Shown here one piece after another: positions 1 to 12,896 of a stretch of 64,000 bases of DNA. This DNA comes from Saturnia japonica (taxonomy: Eukaryota > Arthropoda > Insecta > Lepidoptera > Saturniidae). Under the pieces are notes generated by a model, which worked only from the letters and a program-made list of their open reading frames with translations, did no database searches and was not told the origin of the DNA. Position numbers and translations under genes: made by a program. How positions within the stretch are numbered: position 1 is the stretch's first letter; each line of letters opens with the position of its first letter. The DNA is taken from assembly GCA_033032175.1 (NCBI GenBank), contig CM065331.1, positions 6,386,370 to 6,450,369 of the forward strand, written 5' to 3'.

Positions 1-704
1 TGTCAGCAATGGTGTTAAACATAAACCTGTGTGAGATATTATACATAATAATTTTTTTTTCTTCAAATAACGTTGAACCCTTCATACGTGGCTCGAATAA
101 GGGAGACAAATTCACATCTCTCGTGGGTCAACCAAAGCGTTCTTTAAGCGTAACAGAATGTCATAAGAGTTGTCTAAAAAGTTTTTGTTTCGTGCCTTTT
201 TGATGAGGTAATAAAATTCATTAATGATTGGCAACAACAAACTTTCGCTTTTTCGTCTCGTTTCATCGACTTTCAAATCATAACGAAGCTAAAGTTGTTT
301 TCCCTTCAAAAAGTTTCAATTCAGTATTTAAAACTTTACGATTCAATTAACTGTACCGTAAAATATACGGTAGCACAACACTATAAAAATAAATATGACA
401 AAATTATTTCCATGTTTGACATTAGTAATTATTGTCAATTTACTCCGCGGGAATAAAAATCGCAGTATACATATTATATAGTTATTATATTTTTTGTGGA
501 TGTAAAGAGACAGTAGTCACTTCCAGACATCTCTCACTATTCATATTATAATCAGTATAATAATGATCCTCCCTATAATACCCTTTTGAGAATAAAAGTT
601 GTTTTACATGATTCTTGAACTTATTATCCGGAAGTTTTTTGTGTATAGCTAACAATTACAATTACCTAAATGTTAATTAACTATCAATAGAAATCGTCGA
701 AAAG
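1..704. other. AT-rich stretch without a recognisable gene
   Basis: Only short, low-complexity open frames are present. I see no domain, no splice-consistent exon and no recognisable repeat family here. It may be intron or flank of a gene lying left of the window. Confidence 0.5.
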
Positions 705-1000
705 TATATACTACTCTGTCAATAAAGTACTGGGAAAAGGTCAATAATACACATGATAGTTATTTCTCCAAATTTAATTTATCGCCTTCAAAGTATGCTC
801 CTTCAGAAACGATACACTTATACCAACGAAATAACCAGTCATTAAAATATGTTTACTTTAGTTTTCGTCGTGAATTCTCTTGTAGGTATGTCTTCTACCG
901 AATGAAAATGGGTGCAATGAAGTGATAATTTGAGTTTAAAAAAAAATAAATTTGCGTGTGTAAAAAGTACACATGTCAGAAGTGAAACTTCTTACTTACT
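705..1000 (-). mobile_element. mariner-like transposon relic, transposase C-terminus
   Basis: Read on the minus strand, about 30 codons ending with the stop at 762-760 give a typical mariner transposase C-terminus: the motif TYFNDWLFRWYKCI is followed by GAYFEG. A stop codon lies directly upstream in the same frame and the catalytic core is not readable, so this is a dead fragment. The sequence around 715-740 (TCAATAAAGTACTGGG) may be the adjoining terminal inverted repeat, but I could not pair it with a second end. Family assignment is from remembered mariner C-termini. Confidence 0.6.
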
Positions 1001-2145
1001 CTGAACAACTGCTTTATATTGGACGATTTACAAATTTATCACAAAATGTTTAGTTATAAATGTAACTTACTGTTTACACATTGTCTCCATGGCTACATGC
1101 TTCCATGCTACTTTTGCCCTTTCTCACTCTCTCTCAATCGGTTTCAATCGCTCTCTTCCTCCCTCTTTCAAAACGTTTCACATCTTCGTGACGCGTGACG
1201 AAAAATTTTACCCTCATGCGCGCAAAGAAGTTTCACTTCAAAAAGAGTTCGGATGGAGCCATATCTGGCGAAAAAGGTGGTTGCTTGATGGTATTTATGG
1301 ATGGCCCCTAAGCCTTCTGTAACATTTTCAGTGTTTTCGAACACGAAATTCTATTGGCGATACAAAATTGAAGACAAATTCTTTGTTCAATGTTTTTGTC
1401 CATTATGAAATTCCACAGTACACACTACATATGATCTAACTAAAAACAGCACTGTATTTAATCTGAATGACAGATGCAACTCATTTTCGCGCCAAAATGA
1501 AAAACGGTTGTGCCAACCTAATAACAAAAATAATAATTTGGAACCATTAACAAATCATCTATTCCCGATACTTTTTTGACTGAATGTATAAAGGTGACCT
1601 CCCACGGTGCATGATATTGCGGATTCTCATGCAAGTCAGACGAGCACAACAGCCAACATGCCAAAAAACCTTAACTTACCTTACCTTAACAACCTTGAAC
1701 CCACCTTCTCTAGCTCAGGAATTCATACTCACTGCGGCAACATAACACAAGGTTATTAAAGTAGACCCCATGTAGAAAGAAACCTATCAGTTTCCTACAG
1801 TTCTCTTTTGTTAGTCTTTAAGCTTTCCTACAATTATAGAATTAATTAAAGTATCAGCTGTAATTTTATTAACAGTTAATAAATGACTCCTTCTACAAGT
1901 TAGTTGAATATATTTTCATTGGTCATCTAATCTTTTTAAACGACAACATTTATTTTAACATATCGGACTATGTTATGTTTTGTCAGAAAGGTACTCTGCA
2001 GCGATTTTACCATAAACCACTATGCCTTATTTCATTAGAATCTGTCCCACCGTTTAAGCGAAATTCTGTATTGTATTCGGGGATAGTGCTGCTGAAAAAT
2101 CTAGCTTAAAAAATGTGTTTATAATAAAAAATTATCTGTTCACAG
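1001..2145. other. non-coding stretch before the Kunitz exon
   Basis: Nothing convincing is seen. The 77-codon open frame at 1089-1322 has a Ser/Leu-rich composition with no motif. I looked for a signal-peptide exon or the first half of a Kunitz domain (Cys5 and Cys14) and found none, so the upstream part of the gene at 2146 probably lies left of the window or is lost. Confidence 0.45.
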
Positions 2146-2314
2146 CTACGGATATAATTCTACTACGGAAAAGTGCGAAAGTTTCATATATGGTGGCTGT
2201 GAGGGTAACTCCAACCGTTTCGACACCAAACTTGAGTGTGAGATAACTTGCAATGTTCGCGAATTAGATCCATATACCTTATTAATCAATAAATATTATA
2301 GACAATTTTATTAA
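2146..2314 (+). CDS. Kunitz (BPTI) protease inhibitor, terminal exon (partial gene)
   Basis: The exon follows a good acceptor (ctgttcacag) and enters in phase 2. It encodes the second half of a Kunitz domain: [13 protein letters not shown], then [12 protein letters not shown], then LECEITC. These carry the cysteines equivalent to BPTI Cys30, Cys38, Cys51 and Cys55, and the conserved YGGC..N.F core. About 20 residues follow the last Cys before the TAA at 2312-2314. The first half (Cys5, the reactive loop with Cys14) and a signal peptide would be on upstream exons that I cannot find in this window, so inhibitor specificity cannot be read. Kunitz proteins of this size in insects are usually secreted serine protease inhibitors. 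It lies 11 kb from the pacifastin genes on the same strand. It could be a lone relic exon rather than part of a live gene. Confidence 0.8.
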
Positions 2315-2329
2315 AGACCTTATTATTTT

Positions 2330-2480
2330 GAAGCAATTGATAACTCAGAGGTAGCGTGTATGGACCTCGCGTCGATCGACGTGAGTTCGAATCCTTGCAA
2401 CGAGCCTGAGCTTTAGGTGAAGGAAAACGTCGTGATGAAAACATCATGGTGATAGAGATTTTTCTAATGCCGGCCTGGTT
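2330..2480 (+). mobile_element. tRNA-derived SINE (family 1)
   Basis: A box B-like segment (gagttcgaatcc) and an A box-like segment (aactcagaggtagcgtg) sit at tRNA-like spacing, followed by a non-tRNA body (cctgagctttaggtgaagga). The same family recurs in reverse orientation near 15600, 19010, 32030, 35690, 44000 and 45790, in most cases directly downstream of the beta PLD exons. It is a SINE and not a tRNA gene, because the cloverleaf is incomplete. Confidence 0.65.
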
Positions 2481-2689
2481 TACTAGCACCCTGTTGAAAA
2501 TCTGTCGCCAAGCACTATAGGTATGTTCTGGCAGCTGCAGTTGAAGACAAGTTTTTCACTAGGCTTAGCGAGCTACCATCTTTGATTACTCCGTCTGGTA
2601 AAAAGATAAGAAATAGATAAGACATGCATCATTATTGAGCCATCTCAGTGAATAATTGCGGCTGAAAACTAGCGCTATAGCATTTTAGC

Positions 2690-2905
2690 GGAAGTGAAGA
2701 ACAGATTGTAAAGTTCCTCATCTCCGCCATAAAAAAGGGAGAATCCTCTGACTAGACGGGTGTTACGTCTAGCGGACAGCTGCCCAACGGTTGTTGTCGG
2801 GTTCTTGTATATATAGTCAATTGTTCGGTTAATTTTAATATCGTGATGTAGGATGTCAGTTGTGGCGGAGATGTCGCTATGTGTAGGATGCGTCAGTTGT
2901 GGCGA
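2690..2905 (+). repeat. interspersed repeat, inverted copy at 20930-21160
   Basis: This segment contains cggacagctgcccaacggtt and a TATA-like tgtatatatagt. It matches the reverse complement of 20930-21160 almost throughout, including the block gggtgttacgtctagcggac. It has no open frame and its family is not recognised. The second copy abuts the 3' side of a LINE, so it may belong to that element's ends. Confidence 0.6.
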
Positions 2906-3159
2906 GGGATGTCGTTACATCCCTTTTGATCTTAAGTACGGCTTTTGTATGTATAAATTTAATTAGTAATATTTTTATTGTAATCTCTTGTTTAATGTAT
3001 AGTGTTAATTATTTCCGTATTTTTAGAGTCACATAAATGTTCTCTCTTTCTTTCTTTCCAATCTGCTATGTCAAAAATCCTAAACAAAACTTTAAATATT
3101 CGATTAGTACATTTCTCGTCTGATAATAACAGTTATTTCACAATATCAGTATGGCTTAC

Positions 3160-3375
3160 GGCCAGGCCTATCAACAGAAAATAATGTTATTGATCTCACT
3201 AATAAAATAACGGCTATTAAAAGACTAATAGATCTTAGTACCGTAGTGGATGTTAAATTATAAGAGGTAGAAGTACATATTTGCTTAAAATATAATGAAG
3301 AAGCAATTAACCTTGCTAAATTAGATACTGTTATTCGATAGATTATTCAGAATGACTAACAGAAATTTAAATAAA
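3160..3375 (+). pseudogene. decayed coding fragment of unknown family
   Basis: One frame reads as coherent, charged protein-like sequence (for example NVIDLTNKITAIKRLIDLS and EEAINLAKLDTVIR), interrupted by three in-frame stops (TAA after DVKL, TAG after DTVIR, TAA after IIQND). The regular Lys/Glu/Leu pattern suggests a former helical region. I do not recognise the family. It may be a relic of a mobile element or a processed gene. Confidence 0.3.
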
Positions 3376-3985
3376 TTTGTTTATGTCGTTGGAAATCATA
3401 TTTTGACAAGAAATCACGTGAAAGAAAATCTGGCATAAGACCCTAAAGCGTGAGCTTTCTCATATATCCTGGTGTGCTCCGTCAAAGTTGAGTAGGAAGT
3501 TGGTATCTGTCGTACTTTAGCTGTGAAACGGCATATTCCATCAAGCATTTCATAAAATGTATGGAGTTTAGAGACGAGGTATACCTTCTCTATGTATGAA
3601 AAAATGTATGTTGAAAAGCGCCAAATTATGGTGATGCCACGTTAACAAGTGCGTAAATTTTAAAGATAGCGCCAAAAGTAACAGTTTTTAATTTTCGTCC
3701 ACTTGGACAACTATTCACTCCAAAAACTTTTCCCGTTATTATCTAATAATTTTTTCAAGTTTTACAATAGTAAAAACTATAAAATCACGAAAAAGTGCCA
3801 TTCCTCTTTTCTACATTTGTGTCATTTTGGTGGGTTCAATAATAATTCTAGTCAGTAGGGCTATAGCACATATACTTTGTAATAAAATAATACAGGCTTT
3901 AGTACATAACGTCACGTGAAACTAACAGTCTGAATTTTTATATATCTTCTAATATGTCATCACCTAAGTATTTTTAATATTAACG
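3376..3985. other. non-coding stretch
   Basis: AT-rich sequence with no open frame of note. No repeat match elsewhere in the window was seen. Confidence 0.4.
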
Positions 3986-4230
3986 ATTAGAAACGGATTG
4001 TTGCTTACAACTGACCACGTTTTCAACATATCCAAAGATTTCTACTCGCCTCTAACCTTCATAAGAAAGTTGAAACTGTCACCTCTTTGTGACGTATGTC
4101 AGAAAGTTGATAACGTTTATTTTGTTCTCATGGAGTGTGCACGGTTCGATTCAATCAGGCAGAACTTAATGAGTACTTTGTGTTTGAACAGACTAGATAT
4201 TGGTATGTATGAAAAATATACTACGTGATC
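3986..4230 (+). pseudogene. LINE reverse transcriptase C-terminal zinc-finger fragment
   Basis: The frame starting near 3998 carries IRKLKLSPLCDVCQKVDNVY followed by VLMEC. This resembles the C-terminal Cys-Cys-His-Cys region of R1/I/Jockey-type non-LTR retrotransposons (SPxCxxCg...HvLxEC). The usual His is Tyr here, and there is no reverse transcriptase upstream. It is a short dead fragment. The exact clade cannot be set. Confidence 0.5.
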
Positions 4231-4510
4231 GTAGACTGATGAGGGGGATAGTATGTCCTAATCAATGCATATTATTATTTAAAAAAATATGAAATAAACA
4301 TTATTTCTGCTACGATGTGGGGATACTGGGGTTTGTACTACTATGGGTCTGACATATGAGAATACATAGAAATACATAGTGGCTTTTCTCTATAAGTTAA
4401 GAATAAAGAAAAAAAAAAACCTATTGTGAGAAGAATTTTGTCCTGGCCACAAGTCATAGACTACAATTGGACGATCAAGCAATGTGAAAGGTATGAGGTT
4501 TACTGAAAAT

Positions 4511-5915
4511 ATGATATCTGATTGTTTGTGATTACCCTTATTGGCTTCCGACCACCCCTAAAGTCATGGCCACGACTCGCTAATCTGGTCAAACTCGAGC
4601 GAGATTTTTTTTTTTGTAGACCTGACTACACTGTTAGCCTTAGGGGCCCTGAAGACGCTGCGGCTTTTACAGCTTCACCGAACTTGGCCCTTCAAGGCTG
4701 CCGCTTTATGCATGCTTATATAGTGCGTGCGGTCACAGAGCATAACTGACGCTGTCGTACCTAGTCAATAGCGTCGATCTTTAGTACAAACAGTGGGTCA
4801 TTAGTTTGGATTCAGTATTGATACCGACAAATATTTAACAATATATACATGGCATTTGGAGTTGATTTTCAGCTGGAATCCAGAAAAATAAACTTTGCGT
4901 CAGGAATTCTACGTAATAATAATAAAACATAATTAAATACTATGTCGGGTATAATAATTATTTGGCATAAAGAAACAAATACGGTTCATTTCAGAATAAA
5001 ATAAATAACATATCTATACAAATAATAAACAGACTAACAAAGTGTTAGTGATGTCTTATGCTTTTTAATAAATGCTTATAAAAGTATATACAAAAAAATG
5101 GTATGTCTGTCTATCTCTATCTCATTTTTCCAGTTAATCTCCGAAACGTTTGGACCAATTTTGACGGGATTTTCACTGGCACAGCGCTGATGTTATAAGG
5201 AGTAACTTAGGCCACTTTTATATTTAAAAAAAAAATTAGGGTATCACGCAGTGTCCAGTATCGATGGCGTTCCCCTTCGCAGCCGTCGCTGCATACGAAA
5301 TTCCACGCGGACAAAGTCGCAGGCACTGCTTACATATAATAATATTATATATTTTTTATTATAAAAAAGTTCCAGAGGTTTTTTTTTGAGAATGCATATC
5401 TGTGGAAGTACTAGTCCTATTTTAAAAATTCTTTTTTTTTTTTTCAATTTAAGCCTATTCATCTAGCAATGTAATAAATAGGTTGTATTACTTCACGCTG
5501 CGACCCTAAGAACCGGAGCAGTAACAATAATCATCAATCAATCTGGTTGTTGGTAAGTACTGAAAGTGAGAACAAAGATAGGTTTCAAGGGTGCGTTAAG
5601 CGCTGCGCGGAGGAGAGTTAGTTTAATAAATTCAACACGGGTGAAACCGTGGAGCACAACTTGTGAATGTAAATAGGTATATAGCAGGCAAATAAAAAAT
5701 AGTTAGTAAACCGTATCTCCGTGCTAAATTTCAGCTGTCTAGATTTTTGGAAAAATACTAGTGGATATATTTTGATGATCAGTGAATGAATGAATGAATC
5801 ACAGTCAGTGTCGAATTTTTGTAACTTTGCATCCCTACAACTTCTAAACGAATGAAGCTAAAACTTGAAAAACCTTGTTATTGTAGGGTTCTTTAAGTAC
5901 TCTTAGTAATCAAAA
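4511..5915. repeat. tandem duplication, copy 1 (1405 bp)
   Basis: The copy starts at atgatatctgattgtttgtg and the same start recurs at 5916. The whole unit is repeated head to tail with the order kept. Inside are two older repeat pieces: 5040-5330, a minus-strand piece of the roughly 520 bp Helitron-like family, and 5460-5700, which resembles the 3' part of the elements at 12897-13170 and 30357-30634. There is no gene; the short open frames are shadows in repeats. Confidence 0.85.
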
Positions 5916-7378
5916 ATGATATCTGATTGTTTGTGATTACCCTTATTGGCTTCCGACCACCCCTAAAGTGCATGGCCTACGACTCGCTAATCTGGTCAAA
6001 GTCGAGCGAGATTTTTTTTTTTGTAGACCTGACTATACTGTTAGCCTTAGGGGCTGAATGCCGCTGCGGCTTTTACAGCTTCACTCGAACTTGGCCCTTC
6101 AAGGCTGCCGACTTTATGCGATGGCTTATATAGTGCGTGCGGTCACAGAGCATAACTGCTGCTGTCTTACCTAGTCAATAGCGTCGATCTTTAGTACAAA
6201 CAGTGGGTCATTAGTTTGGATTCAGTATTGATACCGACAAATATTTAACAAAGTAATATACATGGCATTTGGAGTCTGATACTATTCAGCTGTCGAATCC
6301 AGACATAAATTAATTTTTGCGTCAGGAATTCTTACGTTATAATAATAATAACATAATTAAATACTATGTCGGGTATAATAATTATTTGGCATAAAGAAAC
6401 AAATACGGTTCATTTCAGTATAAAATAAATAACATATCTATACAAATAATAAACAGACTAACAAAGTGTTAGTGATGTCTTATGCTTTTTAATTAATGCT
6501 TATAAAAGTATATACAAAAAAATGGTATGTCTGTAATAATCTCTATCTCATTTTCCAGTTAATCTCACGAAACGTTTGGACCTAATTTTGATCGGGATTT
6601 TCACTGGCTACAGCGCTGATTTTTTAATGGAGTAACTTAGGCCAAGCTTTTATATTTAAAAAAAAAATTAGGGTCTCACGCAGTGTCCAGCTACTCGATG
6701 GCGTTCCCCTATCGCATGCCGTCGCTGCATACAGAATTTTCCACTTGGATCTAAGTCGCAGGCACTGCTTACATGGTAATAATCATTATATATGTTTTCC
6801 TATAAACGAAAGTTCCAGAGGTTTTTTTTTGAGAATTCATATCTGTGGAACGTACTAGTCCTATTTTAACAATTCTTTTTTTTTTTTTCAATTTAAGCCT
6901 ATTCATCTAGCAACAGTAATCAATAGGTTGTATTACTTTACGCTGCGACCCTAAGAACCGGAGCAGTAACAATAATCATCAATCAATCTGGTTGTTGGTT
7001 AATGTACTGAAAGTGAGAACTAAGCTAGGTTTCATACGGGTGCGTGTTAAGCGCTGCGCGGAGGAGAGTTAGTTCACAAATTCAACACGCGCAGTGAAAC
7101 CGCTGGACGCACAACTTGTGAATGTAAATAGGTATATAGCAGGCAAATAAAAAATAGTCTAGTCAACCGTATCTCCGTAACTAAGATTTCAGCTGTCTAG
7201 ATTTTTGGAATTAATACTAGTGGATATATTTTGATGATCAGTGAATGAATGATATGAATCAACAGTCAGTGTCGAAATTTTTGTAACTTTGCATCCCTAC
7301 AACTTCTAAACGAATGAAGCTAAAACTTGAAAAACCTTGTTATTGTAGGGTTCTTTAAGTACTCTTAGTAATCAAAAA
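5916..7378. repeat. tandem duplication, copy 2 (about 1463 bp)
   Basis: This is a direct repeat of 4511-5915 ending at the same motif (ctcttagtaatcaaaa). It is about 58 bp longer, almost entirely through scattered 1-3 base insertions. Examples are gtcatggccacgac against gtgcatggcctacgac, and cagtatcgatgg against cagctactcgatgg. Scattered small indels with few substitutions are unlike normal neutral divergence and suggest uncorrected sequencing error in one copy. Confidence 0.85.
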
Positions 7379-10300
7379 TGTTTACTTTCTAACAATAACC
7401 CAGTGCTGCTAGACAGAGGAGTGAAAATATGCCGAAATACTGCCAGTTAATATGGTACGGCAGTCCTCATTGCGCTCGACTTTGCGAGGGCACTGTCATG
7501 CCCCCAGATTTATTGTCCTTTTCAGATTGAGATTTGTAAAAAAAGGAAAAAGTTAAAGAAAATAAACAAAGTAATTAATGTTTTATCTATACTATTACTG
7601 TCGTCAACATAATTATTTTTGTCATAATTATTACGTTAGAATCCAGAGACTCCAGATATTAGCGTGTTCTGTATAAATTAAGCAAAAACCCGCAATTCAG
7701 TATTAATAACAGAGATAATACAAACGTAAACAACTTATAAACTTATCTAAATTATTTTTTAACCTCTATGTATTAATAACTTACTTAGTATCCACGAGTT
7801 CACTATGATCGATTATGCTTCTAATGCGATTTTTTATGTTTACCAATAGCTCGGTATGTAAATGGTACTGTCCCTGTCTAGCTAAACTAGAAGCACAATC
7901 CTATAGATAACTTGGTTACGGATTTTCAAGACTTTATCTAAATACCATCCGCTATGGTTTCATCAAGTTGTAATGCCGGTCTGCATACGATAATCTCTTC
8001 AGGCTCATTGTACGGAATTGAAGGACCCAATGTCCATCCACTGAGGGAACATCATTGATTCGGGATCTAGCAACAGCATCAACTGTTTAACTTTGAACGC
8101 GCTAATCTCTTATTCCTATCTCATTATTTAAAAGAACTAGCTGTTCATAGCGGTGTGAGTGTTAACTTTATCCGAGAATGCACCGTAGCAGCGCCGCTGA
8201 CGCACCCATGTTGCCTATCATAATAGATTGTCTTCACTTCCCGTGACTAAAGATTTATTTTAATATTTCATTATCTAGGTAAATTAATTTGTCTAGAGGA
8301 ATACTGAAGGTATCATCAGTGTGCAAAATTTAACTTCATAAAGATTGTCTTTACTATGAAGTAACTTTTTTACATCAAGTAACTGGACATAATTACTTAA
8401 CTATAGGGATGAATAAGTCACTGTGGCGCAAAATGACCTTATTGTGGCCTATGATATATACAGAGATTTCAGGAGGGCTTCCACTTAAAAGACTTGCCTA
8501 ATGAAAATTGAGTGATTTAGAGGATCTACGCGTGACGAGTTGTAGCCTAAGTGCGTTGATGACCTCGATGATATCGCTATAATGGAAGATTCCAGAGGAT
8601 CTAGCGTGTTTGTAGAAAAAAGAAAAAAAAAATCCGCTTTTTTTAAATTAGTGTAGATAATAGTTGTTCAGTCCTTAATAATCAATATGTATCTATGTCC
8701 ACTAATAATATTTAGTATAGATTTCTAGATATTTTTTAAATATATTATCCAATAGCTCGGTATGTTGATGGTACTGTCCCTGGTGGTAAACAAAGCACAA
8801 TCCAAACATAACGGTTACCACCAAGACATCTAAATACATCCGCGGTCCCCGTTGTAATGCCGGTCTGCATTAGTTAGATTCTATGAGGGTAAGTTATGCA
8901 AGGACCCAAGCGTTGTAGAGGTATTTCAACACATTGGCCGGGAGAAGGTTCACTGTTTATTTGAACGCGCTAATCTCTGAAATCCCCACTCATATTTAAA
9001 AGAACTACGAAAGCGGTGGATGAAAGGAGAATGCATGTAGCTAGCGACGTCGATATGTATGTAATAGATGCCTGCAGAGGAGACATAAAATGCATAATAG
9101 AATAAGGTATGAATCTGTGATCTCTCAAGAGGAATACTTCCGACTGCGTTGATCATCAGTGTGAAAAATTATAGTGTGCTAAGATTACTATCAGTGTTTG
9201 TGGAACATGTCTCTAAGAAGGGATGAAAGTCATGTGGCGAAAATGATAATGAGGATGATAATACAAGAAGAGGGTGACCTGTATAAATGGGGCAACCCCT
9301 TTGGGATGAATTGAGCTAGAATCGAGCGATATACGCGTCACGGGCTCGATAAGTGCGGACCATTTTTACGGATGATACGCTATAATGGAAGAAGAGGATC
9401 TACGTGACTACGTGACGTGAAGACGTGATTTGGAAAAAGTCAGTAATAGTAGTTCAGTCCTTAATAATCAATATTTCACCATATCTGAAACAGTAACTTT
9501 CCCTAATTTAATGAAAATAAATCAAGTAGTCCCTCTATTTAAATCAGGTTGTGGAATGGTAATGCTTTAAATAATTTACTAGAGCAAATTCTGTACTTAA
9601 CGTCTAATTAGTATGAAGATTTACCTTACCCAATGTATGCAAGCCAGCTATTGATAGTAGTATTTCAAGATAGAAGGGAATTTTGGATGGTCGGCTGTAT
9701 GGTTTCACGAAATCATAAACAAACAACGGTCTTCTTGGGTATTACGCTACTAAGTCAATAATTATGTTAAGGTCTGAGAGGTTATCATAAGGGTGGATCA
9801 TTATGTGTATGATATGTGAGGTCTGGAAGGTCATTTCGATCTGCGTTGACCACAGTACGATTATACTTGCTAAAACACTATAGTGTTTGTGGAACTTCTC
9901 TCGACCTGAAATATGTTATTTAAGAAACCGCTATCAGAAAGTATGTATAAATGGGGCTTACCCCTTTGGCTCGATGATTGGGATGGGATATCTTGCGAAC
10001 CGGCAGGTGCTCGATTTTGTTGTGACCATTTTTAGGTTCTCGTTTAATGAATAAACGATCTACTCTGATTTTGATTTTGAAACGGTGCCTGGCATGGGTG
10101 GGTAATACAGACGACACTTCAATTATGGGATTCAAAGTGAAAAGAATAGATTCGGAGCTTAATTAATAAGAATAATACCTTAGTTAAAACTCTCTGTATG
10201 TATTTGCTATTAACATTTATTTACCTATGAATTTTGCAAACAAAACCAAATGTAGTGAAATTTACCTTACCCAACTGTTCGGCAAAATAATAAGTTAGTA

Positions 10301-10840
10301 ACTCCTAAGACTAGTGAAAGAGAATTTAGTAGGCTTAGTTGATGATACTGTCTTCTTGGGTATTACGCTAGATTCAAAATTATGTTACTGTCAAAAGGTT
10401 GTCATAGGGTGGATCATTATGTGAATGATATTGAGGTCTGGAAGTCATTTCATCTCTTGTACATCCACTTAATTAGTATTATTGTACCTATTCTATTAAC
10501 ACTTGTATATTAAAAAAAAAAAACGATTTAGTTTCTTACCGGTTTTCTCGATGACTGGGATGGGATATCTTGCGAACCGGCAGTGTGTTTTGATCTGTGA
10601 TTACTTGGTTCTTTTACATGAATAACAAGAAATTAAAAATCTAGAATATAATTGATACTATCCTGACCCCAGCCTGGAGGGGTGGGTAATACAAGAAGAA
10701 TATGGGAAAATAAAAAATAAAAAATTATAGAAATCCTTGAAACTCCGTATGTATTTTATTACATTTATGTACCTATGATTTTGATCACTGAGTGTTTACT
10801 AAACTTTCACAAAAAAAAAATTATAACTCCTAAACTAGTG
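7379..10840. other. scrambled mosaic of repeat fragments
   Basis: No gene is present. Pieces of known repeats occur twice in slightly different, interleaved form: caatagctcggtatg at 7846 and 8751; taatggaagattccagagga at 8582 against a shortened form near 9384; cttcttgggtattacgct at 9731 and 10350; gatgggatatcttgcgaacc at 9981 and 10558. LINE 3' material (ggtggatcattatgtg, and the tail gattttgattttga near 10068) is present on +. The fragments are broken by short non-homologous letters. I read this as diverged duplicates merged by assembly error, or as heavy recombination. Confidence 0.5.
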
Positions 10841-12896
10841 AAAGAGAATTTATCGGAGTTGAAGTCGGTGCTTTTAAATATTCCATCTACCTATTAAATA
10901 TAAAAAGGCATAGTCGCAACTTGTAACAAACGCATGCGAAGCTACTATTTAAATAACTAACAATTTTCGTTTTTCTGTAATCACTGAACGAACTCAGGAA
11001 CGGTCCTGGTTTGTACGTACCATCATTTATGGGAAGAAAGAATTTTTTGATCTTATTACTTTCGTTCTTTTACATAATAACAGAATTAAAAATCTAGAAT
11101 AAAATTAACACTATCCTGCCCAGGCTGAGTTTTCTGTAAACGGAAAAATCCAAAAAAATAAGAAAAACAATTAATATTTTATCTAAATGAATTAAAAGAA
11201 CACCTCACAGCAATTCTTGATAATAACTATTCGTATCAGTGATGATGCAACGGAAAGTTTATTAACTCTCCCTTTATCTTTTTTTATTAGTGAACTGCTT
11301 ATAACTGTGCATTCACTGTGACTGATAATGTTTCTAATAGGCATCAATGTGTTAACTTTTTAACCTGGCTTTACCCTCTAACTAAGAAACCGACTTTGTT
11401 GTACTATGAAGCTGATACATCATAACGCAAAAGTGATATTGATTCTACTCTGCTTTAGATGATTCCTGTTTGTTGGAAATAGCAGTACAAGCAAAGCATT
11501 TTGCCTGATTTTAATTGCACATTAGAATTGGAAAACAACGGTCGGCTCTCAAGATAATTCACCAGGATAATTCCTAAAAATCATTTAAGTTGGTTTTCTT
11601 TATTGTAAAAAAATATCTGGTTAAATTTAGAAGACCTACATTTCATTTGAGAAATGTTTATAATATAAAAAAAATATTATTGTAACATAAACCACCCATT
11701 ATTTTGAAACGTCTATTCTTATTGTCAAAAATAATTAATATCGGTTCAGTTTTGGAGGAGGAAACAGGGTAATACGGAATTTTGATTCTATTTTACACAG
11801 GTGTAATCAATCCGAGTTGTTGTTTACCCTCTCGTGCTCTATTCAGTCCTTCGAGTAGAGTGCGACAATAATAGATTTCTGTTAAAACGTATCCTTGAAA
11901 AGTGTTGCTGACCGTGTTTCCTCTTAATAACTTTCAATTGCAAAGCGTGTGCTGTGTTAACATCACTTAATATCAATTGACCTATAAAGTACAAATTTAT
12001 ATTTAAACGAACAAACATAACAACAGTTTCGTGTATTTTATAATCATATATATTACAGCTGATGTTCGCTAATATGCTTTTGATTCTAAGTATTTTATTT
12101 AAATTTAATCATGTGCTGCTTAACACCCACGGGAAAGCGTAATGATATATAGCGTAGATCGTTCCACCGGTTCAGTCTTATATTAACATTAAAACTAAAT
12201 TAAAATTAGTTTGGGTAGTTTTCAAGTGTTCAAACACCAAAAACTTACTATTTTATTACTAGTATCGTCAGCTTTGCTGTATGTAATTTTTTGTTACTTA
12301 ATGTAATCCAAACCTATTCCCAAAGCCACTTCCAGAGTCAAGAATCATATAAAAACATCAAAAAATCAATCAAGTCAGTGAAATCATATCGATCGATTGG
12401 TTTGATCAAATCATCGAATTTCATAAAAAATTCGTTAAATATATTTAAAACAAAATAATATAAAGATTTTTCTTTTTTATAATTACACACATATTAGCGG
12501 AACTGCCCACATGCGTTTGATACGAAGTAATTATTTACACCCCATAATTTTATTAATACTCATTATTATTGACAATTTATAATTATAATCTATCAACTGA
12601 GAAATATGATATTATGATACTTCCAACATCAAAATATTTTAGTTGGCTTCTTTTTTTTCTACGTGTAAAAGTATTGTTGTCGATTTTTATAGCCTATCAA
12701 TGGACCGAATAACATATCCTAAGCTTCCCATTTAGAAAATTAAATAAGGATCGGAAGAGACGTTTTTGAGTTAAACCCGGACATACAAACAGATAGATAG
12801 ACAAAAATATTTTTAAGGGCAAATTCATGATCCTTTATATGGTATGCCTATCAGGAAACTTGAAAAAATGTTACATATACAGACAAGACTACAGTT
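10841..12896. repeat. upstream flank block of pacifastin unit A
   Basis: This non-coding block aligns in order with 28018-30356 (unit B) and with 38150-39560 (unit C). Shared marks are tcggagttgaagtcggtgct (A, B), aacctggctttac and aagaaaccgact (A, B, near-matches in C), and gatcgattggtttgatcaaa (A, B). It is therefore part of the duplicated unit. Related pieces at 45480-46080 and 54700-55130 show that parts of it are themselves dispersed repeats. Confidence 0.75.
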
